NCBI GenBank assembly: GCA_937934645.1
Contig: CALGYZ010000043.1
Coordinates: 1-17,530 of the forward strand
From: an uncultured Bacillaceae bacterium
GTDB taxonomy: Bacteria; Bacillota; Bacilli; Bacillales; Caldibacillaceae
Direction of reading: 5' to 3'
Length of the DNA stretch: 17,530 bases
Position 1 is the first letter of the stretch. Every line of letters begins with the position of its first letter. This document shows positions 7,166 through 14,585 of the stretch, one piece after another. The notes under the pieces are model-generated. The model saw only the letters and a list, made by a program, of their open reading frames with translations. It was not told the origin of the DNA and ran no database searches. The translations under genes and the position numbers were made by a program.

Positions 7166-8785
7166 TTACATCATTCCGCCCATATCCGGTGCGCCGCCGC
7201 CTGCATTTTTCTCTTCTTCCGGAATGTCAGCAACAACAGCCTCAGTCGTTAAGAACATGGCTGCAACGCTTGCGGCGTTTTGCAGTGCGGAACGAGTGAC
7301 TTTTGTCGGGTCAACAATACCGGCATCGATCATGTTTACCCATTCGTTATTGGCAGCGTCAAAGCCGATTCCACGCTCTTCGCTCTTCAAGCGCTCAACA
7401 ATTACAGATCCTTCTAAGCCGGCATTTTCTGCAATTTGACGTACAGGCTCTTCAAGTGCACGGAGAACGATTTTTACTCCGGTTAATACGTCGCCTTCAG
7501 CTTCAATTTCTGCTACTTTGTTGTATACGTTCATTAATGCTGTTCCACCGCCGGACACAATACCTTCTTCAACCGCAGCGCGGGTAGCATTTAATGCGTC
7601 TTCAATGCGGAGTTTACGTTCTTTCAATTCTGTTTCAGTAGCAGCACCTACTTTGATTACCGCTACGCCGCCGGCAAGTTTTGCAAGACGCTCTTGTAAT
7701 TTCTCTTTATCAAATTCAGAGGTAGTTTCTTCGATTTGTGCTTTGATTTGGTTGATGCGTGCTTCGATTTTCGCTGGATCGCCAGCACCTTCAACAATTG
7801 TCGTATCATCTTTCGTAATAACTACTTTTCCTGCACGTCCTAATTGGGCAACTGTTGCGTTTTTCAGGTCAAGTCCGAGATCTTCCGTGATGACTTCTCC
7901 GCCTGTTAAAATAGCGATATCTTCGAGCATAGCTTTACGGCGGTCACCAAATCCAGGTGCTTTTACAGCTGCAACGTTAAATGTACCGCGCAGTTTGTTT
8001 ACTACAAGAGTAGCCAGAGCCTCACCTTCGATATCTTCAGCAATGATCAGGAGCGGCTTGCTTTGTTGTACCACTTGTTCAAGCAGCGGCAGGATCTCCT
8101 GGATGTTTGAGATTTTCTTGTCTGTAATCAGGATGTACGGCTCTTCCAGAACGGCTTCCATTTTGTCCTGGTCAGTCACCATGTATGCAGAAACATAACC
8201 GCGGTCAAACTGCATACCTTCAACAACTTCTAATTCTGTTTCGAAGCCTTTAGATTCTTCGATTGTGATGACACCGTCTTTACCGACACGCTCCATGGCT
8301 TCGGCAATTAATTTACCAACTTGCTCATCGCTTGCAGAAATTGTACCAACTTGTTCGATAGCTTCTTTGCTGTCAATTTCTTTGGAAATAGCTTTTAACT
8401 CTTCTACAGCTACTTGAACAGCTTGTTCGATACCTTTGCGGATTCCTACCGGGTTTGCGCCGGAAGTGACATTTTTCAAGCCTTCACGGATCATAGCCTG
8501 GGCAAGTACTGTAGCCGTAGTTGTTCCGTCTCCGGCAACATCATTTGTTTTGCTAGCTACTTCAGCAACAAGTTTGGCACCCATATTTTCAAACAGGTCT
8601 TCCAATTCAATTTCTTTTGCAATGGTTACACCGTCGTTTGTAATCAGCGGGGAACCGAATTTTTTCTCAAGAACAACGTTGCGGCCTTTCGGTCCCAGTG
8701 TTACCTTTACAGAGTTTGCCAATTTATCTACACCGCGTAACATGCTACGGCGAGCTTCTTCGTCGAACTTAATTTGTTTTGCCAT
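7166..8785 (-). CDS. groEL: 60 kDa chaperonin GroEL
   Basis: This 539-residue subunit forms the double-ring ATP-driven folding chamber, capped by GroES, in the cytosol. ATP-site segments are intact: LGPKGRNVVLEKKFGSP (30-46), TNDGVTIAKE, and AGDGTTTATVLAQ with Asp86 at the metal-binding position. Further family marks are GFGDRRKAMLEDIAILTGG, RIEDALNATRAAVEEGIVSGGG and the flexible C-terminal GGGAPDMGGMM tail. Length is normal. The ATG at 8785 follows GGAGG at 10-nt spacing. It is the second gene of groESL, 112 bp after groES, and shares its promoter and CIRCE operator. Nothing about it is unusual. Confidence 0.99.
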   Translation of the reverse strand: MAKQIKFDEEARRSMLRGVDKLANSVKVTLGPKGRNVVLEKKFGSPLITNDGVTIAKEIELEDLFENMGAKLVAEVASKTNDVAGDGTTTATVLAQAMIREGLKNVTSGANPVGIRKGIEQAVQVAVEELKAISKEIDSKEAIEQVGTISASDEQVGKLIAEAMERVGKDGVITIEESKGFETELEVVEGMQFDRGYVSAYMVTDQDKMEAVLEEPYILITDKKISNIQEILPLLEQVVQQSKPLLIIAEDIEGEALATLVVNKLRGTFNVAAVKAPGFGDRRKAMLEDIAILTGGEVITEDLGLDLKNATVAQLGRAGKVVITKDDTTIVEGAGDPAKIEARINQIKAQIEETTSEFDKEKLQERLAKLAGGVAVIKVGAATETELKERKLRIEDALNATRAAVEEGIVSGGGTALMNVYNKVAEIEAEGDVLTGVKIVLRALEEPVRQIAENAGLEGSVIVERLKSEERGIGFDAANNEWVNMIDAGIVDPTKVTRSALQNAASVAAMFLTTEAVVADIPEEEKNAGGGAPDMGGMM

Positions 8786-8897
8786 CTGCCTAACGCCTCC
8801 TGTTATTTTGTTTTGGAAAGAAAAATTGAATATAATAGATGTATGGATTTAACATTTAAGTATATATCTTAATGTATTCGTGACGGTTGTCTCTCTA

Positions 8898-9182
8898 TTA
8901 TTCGATTACAGCCAAAATGTCGCTTTCACGTAAAATTAAGTATTCTTTTTCATCATATTTTACTTCAGTTCCTGCATATTTTGAGAAGATGATGTGATCG
9001 CCTACTTTTACTTCCGGTGCTACACGCTCACCGCTGTCAAGCACACGGCCGTTTCCTACAGCAACTACTTTTCCTTCTTGCGGTTTTTCTTTTGCTGTGT
9101 CCGGTAATACAATACCGCTGGCTGTTTTTTCTTCTGTCTCTACCAGTTCAATTACAACGCGATCTCCAAGTGGTTTTAACAC
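8898..9182 (-). CDS. groES: 10 kDa co-chaperonin GroES
   Basis: This 94-residue protein forms the heptameric lid of the GroEL chamber. It starts LKPLGDRVVIELVE, has the mobile-loop segment EEKTASGIVLPDTAKEKPQEG (about residues 16-36) that contacts GroEL, and ends with FSKYAGTEVKYDEKEYLILRESDILAVIE. The start codon is GTG, preceded by AAGGAGG at 9-nt spacing; B. subtilis groES also uses a non-ATG start, as I recall. It is the first gene of the heat-shock operon, directly after the CIRCE operator. Confidence 0.98.
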   Translation of the reverse strand: MLKPLGDRVVIELVETEEKTASGIVLPDTAKEKPQEGKVVAVGNGRVLDSGERVAPEVKVGDHIIFSKYAGTEVKYDEKEYLILRESDILAVIE

Positions 9183-9217
9183 GTAAAACTACCTCCTTGT
9201 TTTTCGGTCTATACTTG

Positions 9218-9244
9218 TTAGCACTCTTTCATCGCGAGTGCTAA
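9218..9244 (-). promoter_or_regulatory. CIRCE operator (HrcA site) of groESL
   Basis: TTAGCACTC-9 nt-GAGTGCTAA is an exact match to the CIRCE consensus. It begins about 12 bp after the -10 box and ends about 35 bp before the groES start codon. HrcA bound here represses groESL and releases it after heat shock. The hrcA gene is not in this window. Confidence 0.98.
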
Positions 9245-9255
9245 CACCAATTACT

Positions 9256-9284
9256 ATAATAATGAATTGATTTCCATTTTTCAA
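9256..9284 (-). promoter_or_regulatory. groESL sigma-A promoter
   Basis: Minus-strand -35 TTGAAA (9279-9284) and -10 TATTAT (9256-9261) with exactly 17-bp spacing. The CIRCE element follows at the start of the transcript, the standard class I heat-shock arrangement. Confidence 0.9.
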
Positions 9285-9435
9285 GTGTCTAGTAAAAAAT
9301 TTCTCATTTTTTACAACAAAAGGTACCGGCTGGAAATAGCAGACCATTAAAACCCGCGGTTTTCCCTTTATATTTGATTAATAATCCGGAAAAGTGTACG
9401 TTAATATAGAAATTTATGAATATCGGGTGATTTGG

Positions 9436-10116
9436 TTGAAACACGCTTATAAAAGAATTCTCATTGTTTATCTTGTCATGCAATTAACCCTCGGTTTCGG
9501 CAGCCGGCTTACCGCCCTTGTTTTGCAGTGGACAGGCCAAGAAATCATCCACCTGGAAGTTAAAGCTTTTTCAATCTGGGCTACGGTCAGCTTTGTGTTC
9601 ACATTGATCTTCGCGCTCTATCATTTAAGAGGGGAATTTTTTTTAAAAAGAAAGAATGTCCTTTCCCTTCCTGCCTCTTTGTTGTGGGCTGCTTTCGGTG
9701 TTTTGCTTGTTTTATCGGCACAAATTGCGGCCATTTATATTGAGTCTTTACTCGGAATTGAAGCAGGATCTGATAATACAAAAAATATTCTCGGGTTAAT
9801 CCGGATTTCTCCGGTGATGATTGCTGTCACTTCCATTATCGGGCCGGTACTTGAAGAAATCGTTTTCCGTAAAATCATTTTCGGGACATTATATAAAAGA
9901 TTTAATTTTTTCATATCCGCTTTGATCAGTTCTGTCATTTTTTCCCTGGCCCATATGGAGCCGGAGCATCTCCTCTTGTACAGTGCCGTCGGATTTACGT
10001 TCAGTTTCCTGTATGTAAAAACAAAACGGCTGCTCGTTCCGATCCTGACGCATGTGTTCATGAATTCATATGTAATCTTCCTTAATTTATTCCACACCGG
10101 CTTTCTCTTTCCCTAG
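9436..10116 (+). CDS. ydiL: CPBP family intramembrane metalloprotease (YdiL-like)
   Basis: This is a 226-residue, very hydrophobic membrane protein with about six to seven predicted spanning segments and the three CPBP/Abi (PF02517) motifs: EEIVFRK (Glu140, Glu141, Arg145), FSLAH (His173) and HVFMN (His206, Asn210). Members related to Rce1 are intramembrane metal-dependent proteases, and some serve in bacteriocin immunity; the substrate of this one is unknown. B. subtilis has the homologue YdiL at the same place next to groES, and the sequence resembles it through VIGPVLEEIVFRKIIFG. I chose the TTG at 9436 because the B. subtilis protein begins at the equivalent point and GGGTGA lies just upstream. 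A GTG at 9394 would add 14 residues. The gene diverges from groES and converges with tatC. Confidence 0.87.
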   Translation: MKHAYKRILIVYLVMQLTLGFGSRLTALVLQWTGQEIIHLEVKAFSIWATVSFVFTLIFALYHLRGEFFLKRKNVLSLPASLLWAAFGVLLVLSAQIAAIYIESLLGIEAGSDNTKNILGLIRISPVMIAVTSIIGPVLEEIVFRKIIFGTLYKRFNFFISALISSVIFSLAHMEPEHLLLYSAVGFTFSFLYVKTKRLLVPILTHVFMNSYVIFLNLFHTGFLFP

Positions 10117-10195
10117 TGAAAAGCAGTGGCTGCGTACCCGGTTGGAAAAATCTCGGTACCGGATCACAGGCTGCAAATGTTGTATCAGAAAAATA

Positions 10196-10230
10196 AAAGC
10201 TGTTCCGCAAAACCGTTACGGAACAGCTTT
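10196..10230. terminator. bidirectional terminator between ydiL and tatC
   Basis: AAAGCTGTTCCG and its exact complement CGGAACAGCTTT form a 12-bp stem with an 11-nt loop between the 3' ends of the two convergent genes. On the minus strand it is followed by TATTTTT, a good tail for tatC. The plus-strand tail for ydiL is poorer (ACATTTC). Confidence 0.8.
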
Positions 10231-10246
10231 ACATTTCACTCTGCCC

Positions 10247-10975
10247 TCATCCGGCGGATTGTTCACTTTCTTTACCGGATATTTTTGAAATCCATATGCT
10301 CAGCTCATATAAAAAGAGCAATGGCAACGTAACGAGGATAAGTGAGAACACATCCGGCGGAGTAATCAGTGCTGCGATAATCAGCAGAACAAAATAAGCA
10401 TATTTTCTGATTTTTACCAATAACGCCGGTGAAATAATGCCGAGTCTTGTTAGAAACATAATCACTACCGGCATTTGAAATAAAAAGCCGAACGGAATGG
10501 TAAGCTGAAAGAGAAATTGAAAATACTCGTTAATGCCGATGACGGAGTTAATTTCCATTTTTTCCCCTAAGTTCCCCATGAAGCGGAGAACGAACGGGAA
10601 CAGTATAAAATAGGAAAATAAGATTCCGGCTAAAAATAAAATGATGGAAACGGGAATGTAAGATAATGTAATTTTTCTTTCTTTCTCATATAACCCGGGA
10701 GCAACGAACGCCCATAATTGGTACAAAATAAAAGGCAAAGTAATCACACAGGCAATAATAAAGGCCATTTGTATGTAAATTTTCAACGGATCGGTTATGC
10801 GGAAAGCGTGCAATTGCAAGTCTTTCGCTATGCCGGACCGTTGTAAGTACAGGATAACCGGTTCGGCGAAGAACAATGCAATCACAATTGCAACCACAAA
10901 GAATAAAATAACCGCAATAACCCTTTTCCTTAACTCCTGAATATGATCCTGAACCGTCATGTTTTTTTGATCCAT
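10247..10975 (-). CDS. tatC: Sec-independent protein translocase TatC
   Basis: This is a 242-residue membrane protein with about six spanning segments, the receptor for twin-arginine signal peptides of folded exported proteins. The N-terminal HIQELRKR (11-18) carries the conserved Glu14. The first cytoplasmic loop has FILYQLWAFVAPGLYEKERK (82-101), with Glu99 at the conserved signal-peptide-binding position. ALITPPDVFSL near 202 is typical of the family before the last spanning segment. Position beside rex and ydiL points to B. subtilis TatCY. The ribosome binding site is poor (GGCGGG about 11 nt upstream) and a 61-codon frame stops 6 nt before the start, so translation may be coupled to it. 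No canonical tatA is visible in the window. Confidence 0.95.
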   Translation of the reverse strand: MDQKNMTVQDHIQELRKRVIAVILFFVVAIVIALFFAEPVILYLQRSGIAKDLQLHAFRITDPLKIYIQMAFIIACVITLPFILYQLWAFVAPGLYEKERKITLSYIPVSIILFLAGILFSYFILFPFVLRFMGNLGEKMEINSVIGINEYFQFLFQLTIPFGFLFQMPVVIMFLTRLGIISPALLVKIRKYAYFVLLIIAALITPPDVFSLILVTLPLLFLYELSIWISKISGKESEQSAG

Positions 10976-10981
10976 GACACT

Positions 10982-11167
10982 TTACCCGCCTATACCCGTT
11001 TTCTTCATGAACGGTTCCGGCTTACCGGGGCAGGATTCTGTATTTATAAACTTGATCAGCCTATGGACATATCTTCCGGGAATAATAAACGTTAATGACA
11101 AGAAGAAAAAACATCCCGGCAGACCGACCGGCACCCGGAATCTCCCGTTCACAAACTCCTTTACCAT
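10982..11167 (-). CDS. possible diverged or decayed TatA (61 codons)
   Basis: This frame stops 6 nt before tatC, exactly where tatAY lies in B. subtilis. Residues 14-31 read VGLPGCFFFLSLTFIIPG, which lines up with the TatA start IGxPG-hydrophobic-LIIFGP: the G-x-P-G entry, an 11-residue hydrophobic segment, II and a hinge Gly all align. The Phe-Gly-Pro hinge is changed to Pro-Gly-Arg, and the amphipathic helix (RYVHRLIKFINTE) is short and lacks the KLPELG pattern. The rest is a short polar tail. Part of the membrane segment reads better in another frame (FFLLVI at about 11110), which hints at frameshift decay. The start is uncertain: ATG at 11167 lacks a ribosome binding site, and AAAGGAG is only 3 nt before the GTG at 11152. 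A TATAAT (11170-11175) lies just upstream. It may be an unrelated or non-coding frame. Confidence 0.35.
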   Translation of the reverse strand: MVKEFVNGRFRVPVGLPGCFFFLSLTFIIPGRYVHRLIKFINTESCPGKPEPFMKKTGIGG

Positions 11168-11169
11168 AC

Positions 11170-11175
11170 ATTATA
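11170..11175 (-). promoter_or_regulatory. possible promoter -10 before tat genes
   Basis: An exact TATAAT preceded by TG lies on the minus strand in the rex-tatC gap. There is no convincing -35. If used, its transcript would begin around 11163, past the ATG of the small frame, which favours a later start for that frame or transcription of tatC alone. Confidence 0.35.
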
Positions 11176-11231
11176 CAGCATAAACCTATTTTTCATCACA
11201 ATGTTTCGAATTTTCCAACATATTACCAAAA

Positions 11232-11894
11232 TTACTTTTTCGCATGAACTGCATTTTTATTTCCGTAATTCTTAATCAAATACACAAAAGATTGCAGTTC
11301 TACGGATAAATCAATATGGTGGACACTGACATGTTCAGGCACGGTAAGACGGGCAGGTGTGAAATTTAAAATTCCTTTTACATTCGTTTTTACCAACCGG
11401 TCCGTGACAACCTGGGCAACATTGGCCGGAACGGTTAAAATAACAACCTGAATATCTTCCTTTTCCAAAATGTCTTCTAGATGATCCATGTGGTAAATCT
11501 CGGCATCGCTTATTTTTGTTCCGATTTTCTCCTCATCCGTATCAAAAGCGCAGACAATTTTCGTATTGTTATTTTTTGTAAAATTATATTTTAATAACGC
11601 AGTCCCTAAATTTCCTACCCCGATCAAAGCAACTTTTGTCAGCTCATCCTGATCCAAAATTTTCCTGAAAAAAGATAGTAGGTATTGCACATTGTAACCG
11701 TATCCTTTTTTTCCCAAAGCACCGAAATATGAAAAATCCCGCCGGATCGTTGCTGAATCCACTTTCACCGCTTCACTCAATTCGGCGGATGAAACCCGTT
11801 GTTTCCCTGATTGATACAAGTTTTGAATGAAACGGTAATACAGAGGCAATCGTTTTGCTGTTGCCTTGGGAATTTTCAGATTTTCTGTCTCCAT
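11232..11894 (-). CDS. rex: redox-sensing transcriptional repressor Rex
   Basis: This 220-residue dimeric repressor senses the NADH/NAD+ ratio and controls fermentation and respiratory genes. The N-terminal winged helix (about 10-65: ATAKRLPLYYRF, VSSAELSEAVKVDSATIRRDFSYFGALGKKGYGY) is nearly that of B. subtilis Rex. A Rossmann fold follows, with IGVGNLG (91-97) for the dinucleotide and ILNFTPARLTVPE in the effector region, and a C-terminal helix (VELQSFVYLIKNY) that swaps between subunits. I chose the ATG at 11894 because GGAGGG precedes it at 6 nt and METENLKIPKATAKR matches the family start. The ATG at 11927 has no ribosome binding site. moaC, its usual upstream neighbour in B. subtilis, is missing. 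Confidence 0.96.
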   Translation of the reverse strand: METENLKIPKATAKRLPLYYRFIQNLYQSGKQRVSSAELSEAVKVDSATIRRDFSYFGALGKKGYGYNVQYLLSFFRKILDQDELTKVALIGVGNLGTALLKYNFTKNNNTKIVCAFDTDEEKIGTKISDAEIYHMDHLEDILEKEDIQVVILTVPANVAQVVTDRLVKTNVKGILNFTPARLTVPEHVSVHHIDLSVELQSFVYLIKNYGNKNAVHAKK

Positions 11895-11990
11895 GCTTTT
11901 CCCTCCAATAACGATACCTGATTTCATGTAATCACACTACTTTTTACAACACAGGGAGCGTTTTCACTCTGCAACGCACGGAAAGAAAAC

Positions 11991-12018
11991 ACATTAAACA
12001 TATTAATGTTACATTATA
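11991..12018 (-). promoter_or_regulatory. rex promoter -10 with adjacent inverted repeat
   Basis: An exact TATAAT (12013-12018, minus) lies 119 bp before the rex start codon, without a clear -35. Directly downstream is the inverted repeat ACATTAA-5 nt-TTAATGT (11991-12009), at the position of an operator. It does not fit the Rex consensus (TTGTGAA-4 nt-TTCACAA), so it would be read by another protein or be chance. The rest of the gap up to 12235 is A/T-rich and holds a CCGGTAACCGG repeat near 12108; the ydiF promoter cannot be placed with confidence. Confidence 0.4.
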
Positions 12019-12235
12019 CTAAAAAATCCGTATTTCTTCCTATCCCCATGTTAATATATTCACTTTATATGATACATGATTTCCTTTTTTATGTCCTGCA
12101 AAAAGACCGGTAACCGGAAGATTTGCCTTCAGTCCGGCTGTTCATGTACTATTTTTATATGGAACATTATATCATTTGTTTAGGTATTAGTTTATATATA
12201 TGAATTGTTTTTGCAAAGATTTGAGGTGCAACGGA

Positions 12236-14173
12236 ATGATTTTACTCCAGATAAATCAGCTCACGAAATATTACGGAGCTGAATTAGTTTTTTCAAATAT
12301 TAAAATGGAAATTAAAACCAACAGTAGAATCGGACTTGTCGGCAGAAATGGGGCCGGTAAGTCGACGTTACTGAAAATTATTGCCGGAGAACTTGCCTAT
12401 GACTCCGGAGAAATTATAAAACCGAAGGAAGTATCGGTCGGATTTCTGGACCAGTATACAGGTCTGGATTCGGAAAACACCATCTGGGATGAGATGCTTG
12501 AAGTATTCGACCATTTGCGGGAAATGGAAAATAGAATACGGGAATTGGAACAGGAAATGGCTTCGGAAGATCTTTACAAAGATCCGGGAAAATACAAAAA
12601 AATCGTTGCTGAATATGATTATTTGCAAAATGAATATAAGAATCAAGGCGGTTATCAGTATGAATCGGACATTCGTTCTGTTTTACACGGCTTAAAATTC
12701 TCCGAATACAGTTATGATACAAAAATTTCTACATTAAGCGGCGGGCAAAAAACCCGGCTTGCACTGGGGAAACTGCTCCTTTCCAAACCGGATCTTTTAA
12801 TTTTGGACGAACCGACAAACCATCTGGATATCGAATCATTGACCTGGCTGGAACAATATTTGCAGGCATACGAGGGAGCCATTCTTGTTGTTTCCCATGA
12901 CCGGTACTTTTTAGATAAAATTGTAACTGAAATTTATGAATTATCCCGGGGAAAGCTGACAAAGTATAACGGAAACTACAGCCGGTATTTGATTCAAAAA
13001 GCGGAAAAATATGAGCGGGAAATGAAGATGTATGAAAGACAGCAGGAAGAAATCGCTCGGATGAAAGAGTTCATTGCCAGAAATATTGCCCGCGCTTCAA
13101 CAACAAAAAGAGCAAAAAGCCGGAGAAAAATGTTAAGCAGAATGGAATTGATTGAAAAACCGTCGGGAAATGGCAAAACTGCCTTATTTTCCTTTGAAAT
13201 TGAACGCCAAAGCGGCAATGAAGTATTAAAAGCCGACAAACTGGCTGTCGGTTACGGAAAAAAAACCATCGTCAAAAATATTCAATTCCGTATCACACGG
13301 GGAGAAAGCATTGCCCTGATCGGACCGAACGGATCGGGGAAATCAACCCTTTTAAAAACCATTGTCCGCCGGCTACAGCCTGTTTCCGGAACGCTTCAAT
13401 ACGGAAAAAATGTATCGATCGGGTATTATGACCAGGAACAGGCTAATTTAACATCCAATAAACGGGTCATTGATGAACTTTGGGACGAATACCCGTTGAA
13501 AACTGAGAAAGAAATCCGTTCGATTTTGGGCAGCTTTTTGTTTTCCGGCGATGATGTATTAAAACCTGTTTCCGCATTAAGTGGGGGCGAAAAAGCAAGG
13601 CTAGCGCTGGCAAAATTAATGATGAAACGCGCAAACTTCCTGATCCTTGATGAACCGACAAACCATCTGGATCTGGAAAGTAAAGAAGTTCTGGAAAATG
13701 CGCTCATTGACTATCCGGGCACAATTTTGTTTGTCTCCCACGACCGGTATTTTATTAACCGAATTGCAACAAAAGTTTTTGAACTGTCCGCTGACGGCAT
13801 TACCGAGTATTTGGGTGACTATGATTACTATGTGGAAAAAAAGACGGAAATGGCAGAATTGCTGGCGCTAAAGGAAAAACAAACAGCGGATGAAAAAAAA
13901 GAGAAGCAAAACGGAAAAAATCAATATCAATTGTCGAAGAAACAAAAGAAGCTGGAACGGAAACGCCAGCGTCAAATAGAAGAAATCCAGGAAAAAATTG
14001 AACAGCTAGAAAAAGAGATTGTGGAAAAAGAACAACGGTTTCTGGATCCTGAAATATATACCGATCATATGAAAGCAAATAAGCTAAATCTTGAAATCGA
14101 ACAGGCCAGAAAAAAAGTGGACCGCCTAATGGAAAAGTGGGCGGAATTAGAGGAAGAAACGGTTGATCATTAG
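12236..14173 (+). CDS. ydiF: ABC-F family ATPase (YdiF type)
   Basis: This 645-residue soluble protein has two ABC ATPase domains in tandem and no membrane part, the ABC-F layout of ribosome-associated translation factors. Domain 1: Walker A GRNGAGKST (36-44), signature LSGGQ (167-171), Walker B LLILDEPTNHLD (187-198), SHDRYF (220-225). The linker (about 240-325) is basic and helical, with ARASTTKRAKSRRK near 285, as in proteins that reach the tRNA exit site. Domain 2: Walker A GPNGSGKST (363-371), LSGGE (448-452), LILDEPTNHLD, SHDRYF. A Lys/Glu-rich coiled coil follows (about 540-645). Catalytic Glu residues are present in both sites. The ATG at 12236 follows GAGGTG at 9 nt and gives MILLQINQL, the start seen in B. 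subtilis YdiF; a frame extension to 12200 is unlikely. Its exact role is not known. Confidence 0.95.
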   Translation: MILLQINQLTKYYGAELVFSNIKMEIKTNSRIGLVGRNGAGKSTLLKIIAGELAYDSGEIIKPKEVSVGFLDQYTGLDSENTIWDEMLEVFDHLREMENRIRELEQEMASEDLYKDPGKYKKIVAEYDYLQNEYKNQGGYQYESDIRSVLHGLKFSEYSYDTKISTLSGGQKTRLALGKLLLSKPDLLILDEPTNHLDIESLTWLEQYLQAYEGAILVVSHDRYFLDKIVTEIYELSRGKLTKYNGNYSRYLIQKAEKYEREMKMYERQQEEIARMKEFIARNIARASTTKRAKSRRKMLSRMELIEKPSGNGKTALFSFEIERQSGNEVLKADKLAVGYGKKTIVKNIQFRITRGESIALIGPNGSGKSTLLKTIVRRLQPVSGTLQYGKNVSIGYYDQEQANLTSNKRVIDELWDEYPLKTEKEIRSILGSFLFSGDDVLKPVSALSGGEKARLALAKLMMKRANFLILDEPTNHLDLESKEVLENALIDYPGTILFVSHDRYFINRIATKVFELSADGITEYLGDYDYYVEKKTEMAELLALKEKQTADEKKEKQNGKNQYQLSKKQKKLERKRQRQIEEIQEKIEQLEKEIVEKEQRFLDPEIYTDHMKANKLNLEIEQARKKVDRLMEKWAELEEETVDH

Positions 14174-14190
14174 ATTAGCATATTAATTTC

Positions 14191-14223
14191 CGGCCATTCT
14201 CACGGAGAACTGGCCGTTTTTTT
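14191..14223 (+). terminator. intrinsic terminator after ydiF
   Basis: CGGCCA-TTCTC-ACG-GAGAA-C-TGGCCG forms an 11-bp stem with one bulged C, followed by seven T residues. It begins 17 bp after the ydiF stop codon. Confidence 0.88.
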
Positions 14224-14443
14224 GTCCACAAACCGGATGAATCATCATTCACGTTTATACACTCTATCCACAAAGTTATACACATTATACATCACTTATA
14301 TACAAGCAATTAAGATGTTTTTCCACAATTTCCACAGTTTTTTCTGGATTTATCCCCATTTTTGTGGATAAGTGCTGTTAATTGTTGGTATAAATGTGTT
14401 TCTTTCTCTCAAAAAAGAGTTTCTTTCCACAGGTTTATCCACA
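14222..14443. promoter_or_regulatory. DnaA-box cluster between ydiF and tsaE
   Basis: In 222 bp there are two perfect DnaA boxes TTATCCACA (14435-14443 plus; 14363-14371 minus as TGTGGATAA). Five more differ by one base: TTGTCCACA 14222-14230, CTATCCACA 14264-14272, TTATACACA 14276-14284, TTTTCCACA 14319-14327, TTATCCCCA 14350-14358. Weaker copies with two mismatches lie at 14255-14263, 14296-14304, 14328-14336 and 14423-14431. Nearly all point the same way. The stretch is A/T-rich and has no gene. It is not oriC, as dnaA and dnaN are absent. From memory, B. subtilis has a DnaA-box cluster between gcp (tsaD) and ydiF that titrates DnaA; this would be the counterpart. Confidence 0.85.
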
Positions 14444-14488
14444 GAATAAAACTTATCTATTTTCATTGTTTTCTCCGCAATTAATTGG

Positions 14489-14517
14489 TGAAAATAATAA
14501 TATGCCTGCCTTATAAT
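14489..14517 (+). promoter_or_regulatory. tsaE operon promoter
   Basis: An exact TATAAT (14512-14517) with a weak -35 TGAAAA (14489-14494) at 17-bp spacing lies about 70 bp before the tsaE start. It is 46 bp past the last DnaA box, so bound DnaA could influence it. Confidence 0.5.
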
Positions 14518-14585
14518 AGTTATTGTTGATATTTCTCTTGTATTTCGATACATTTATGAAAGTAAGGGACAAAGTGGTGAGCAGA

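Noticed and set aside
7518..8198. 226-codon plus-strand open frame inside groEL
   Set aside because: Fully antisense to the conserved groEL; serine/threonine/arginine-rich composition is typical of an antisense shadow and there is no ribosome binding site.
14222..14443. Chromosomal origin of replication
   Set aside because: DnaA boxes are dense, but dnaA, dnaN and other origin neighbours are missing and the flanking genes are those of the ydiF-tsa locus.
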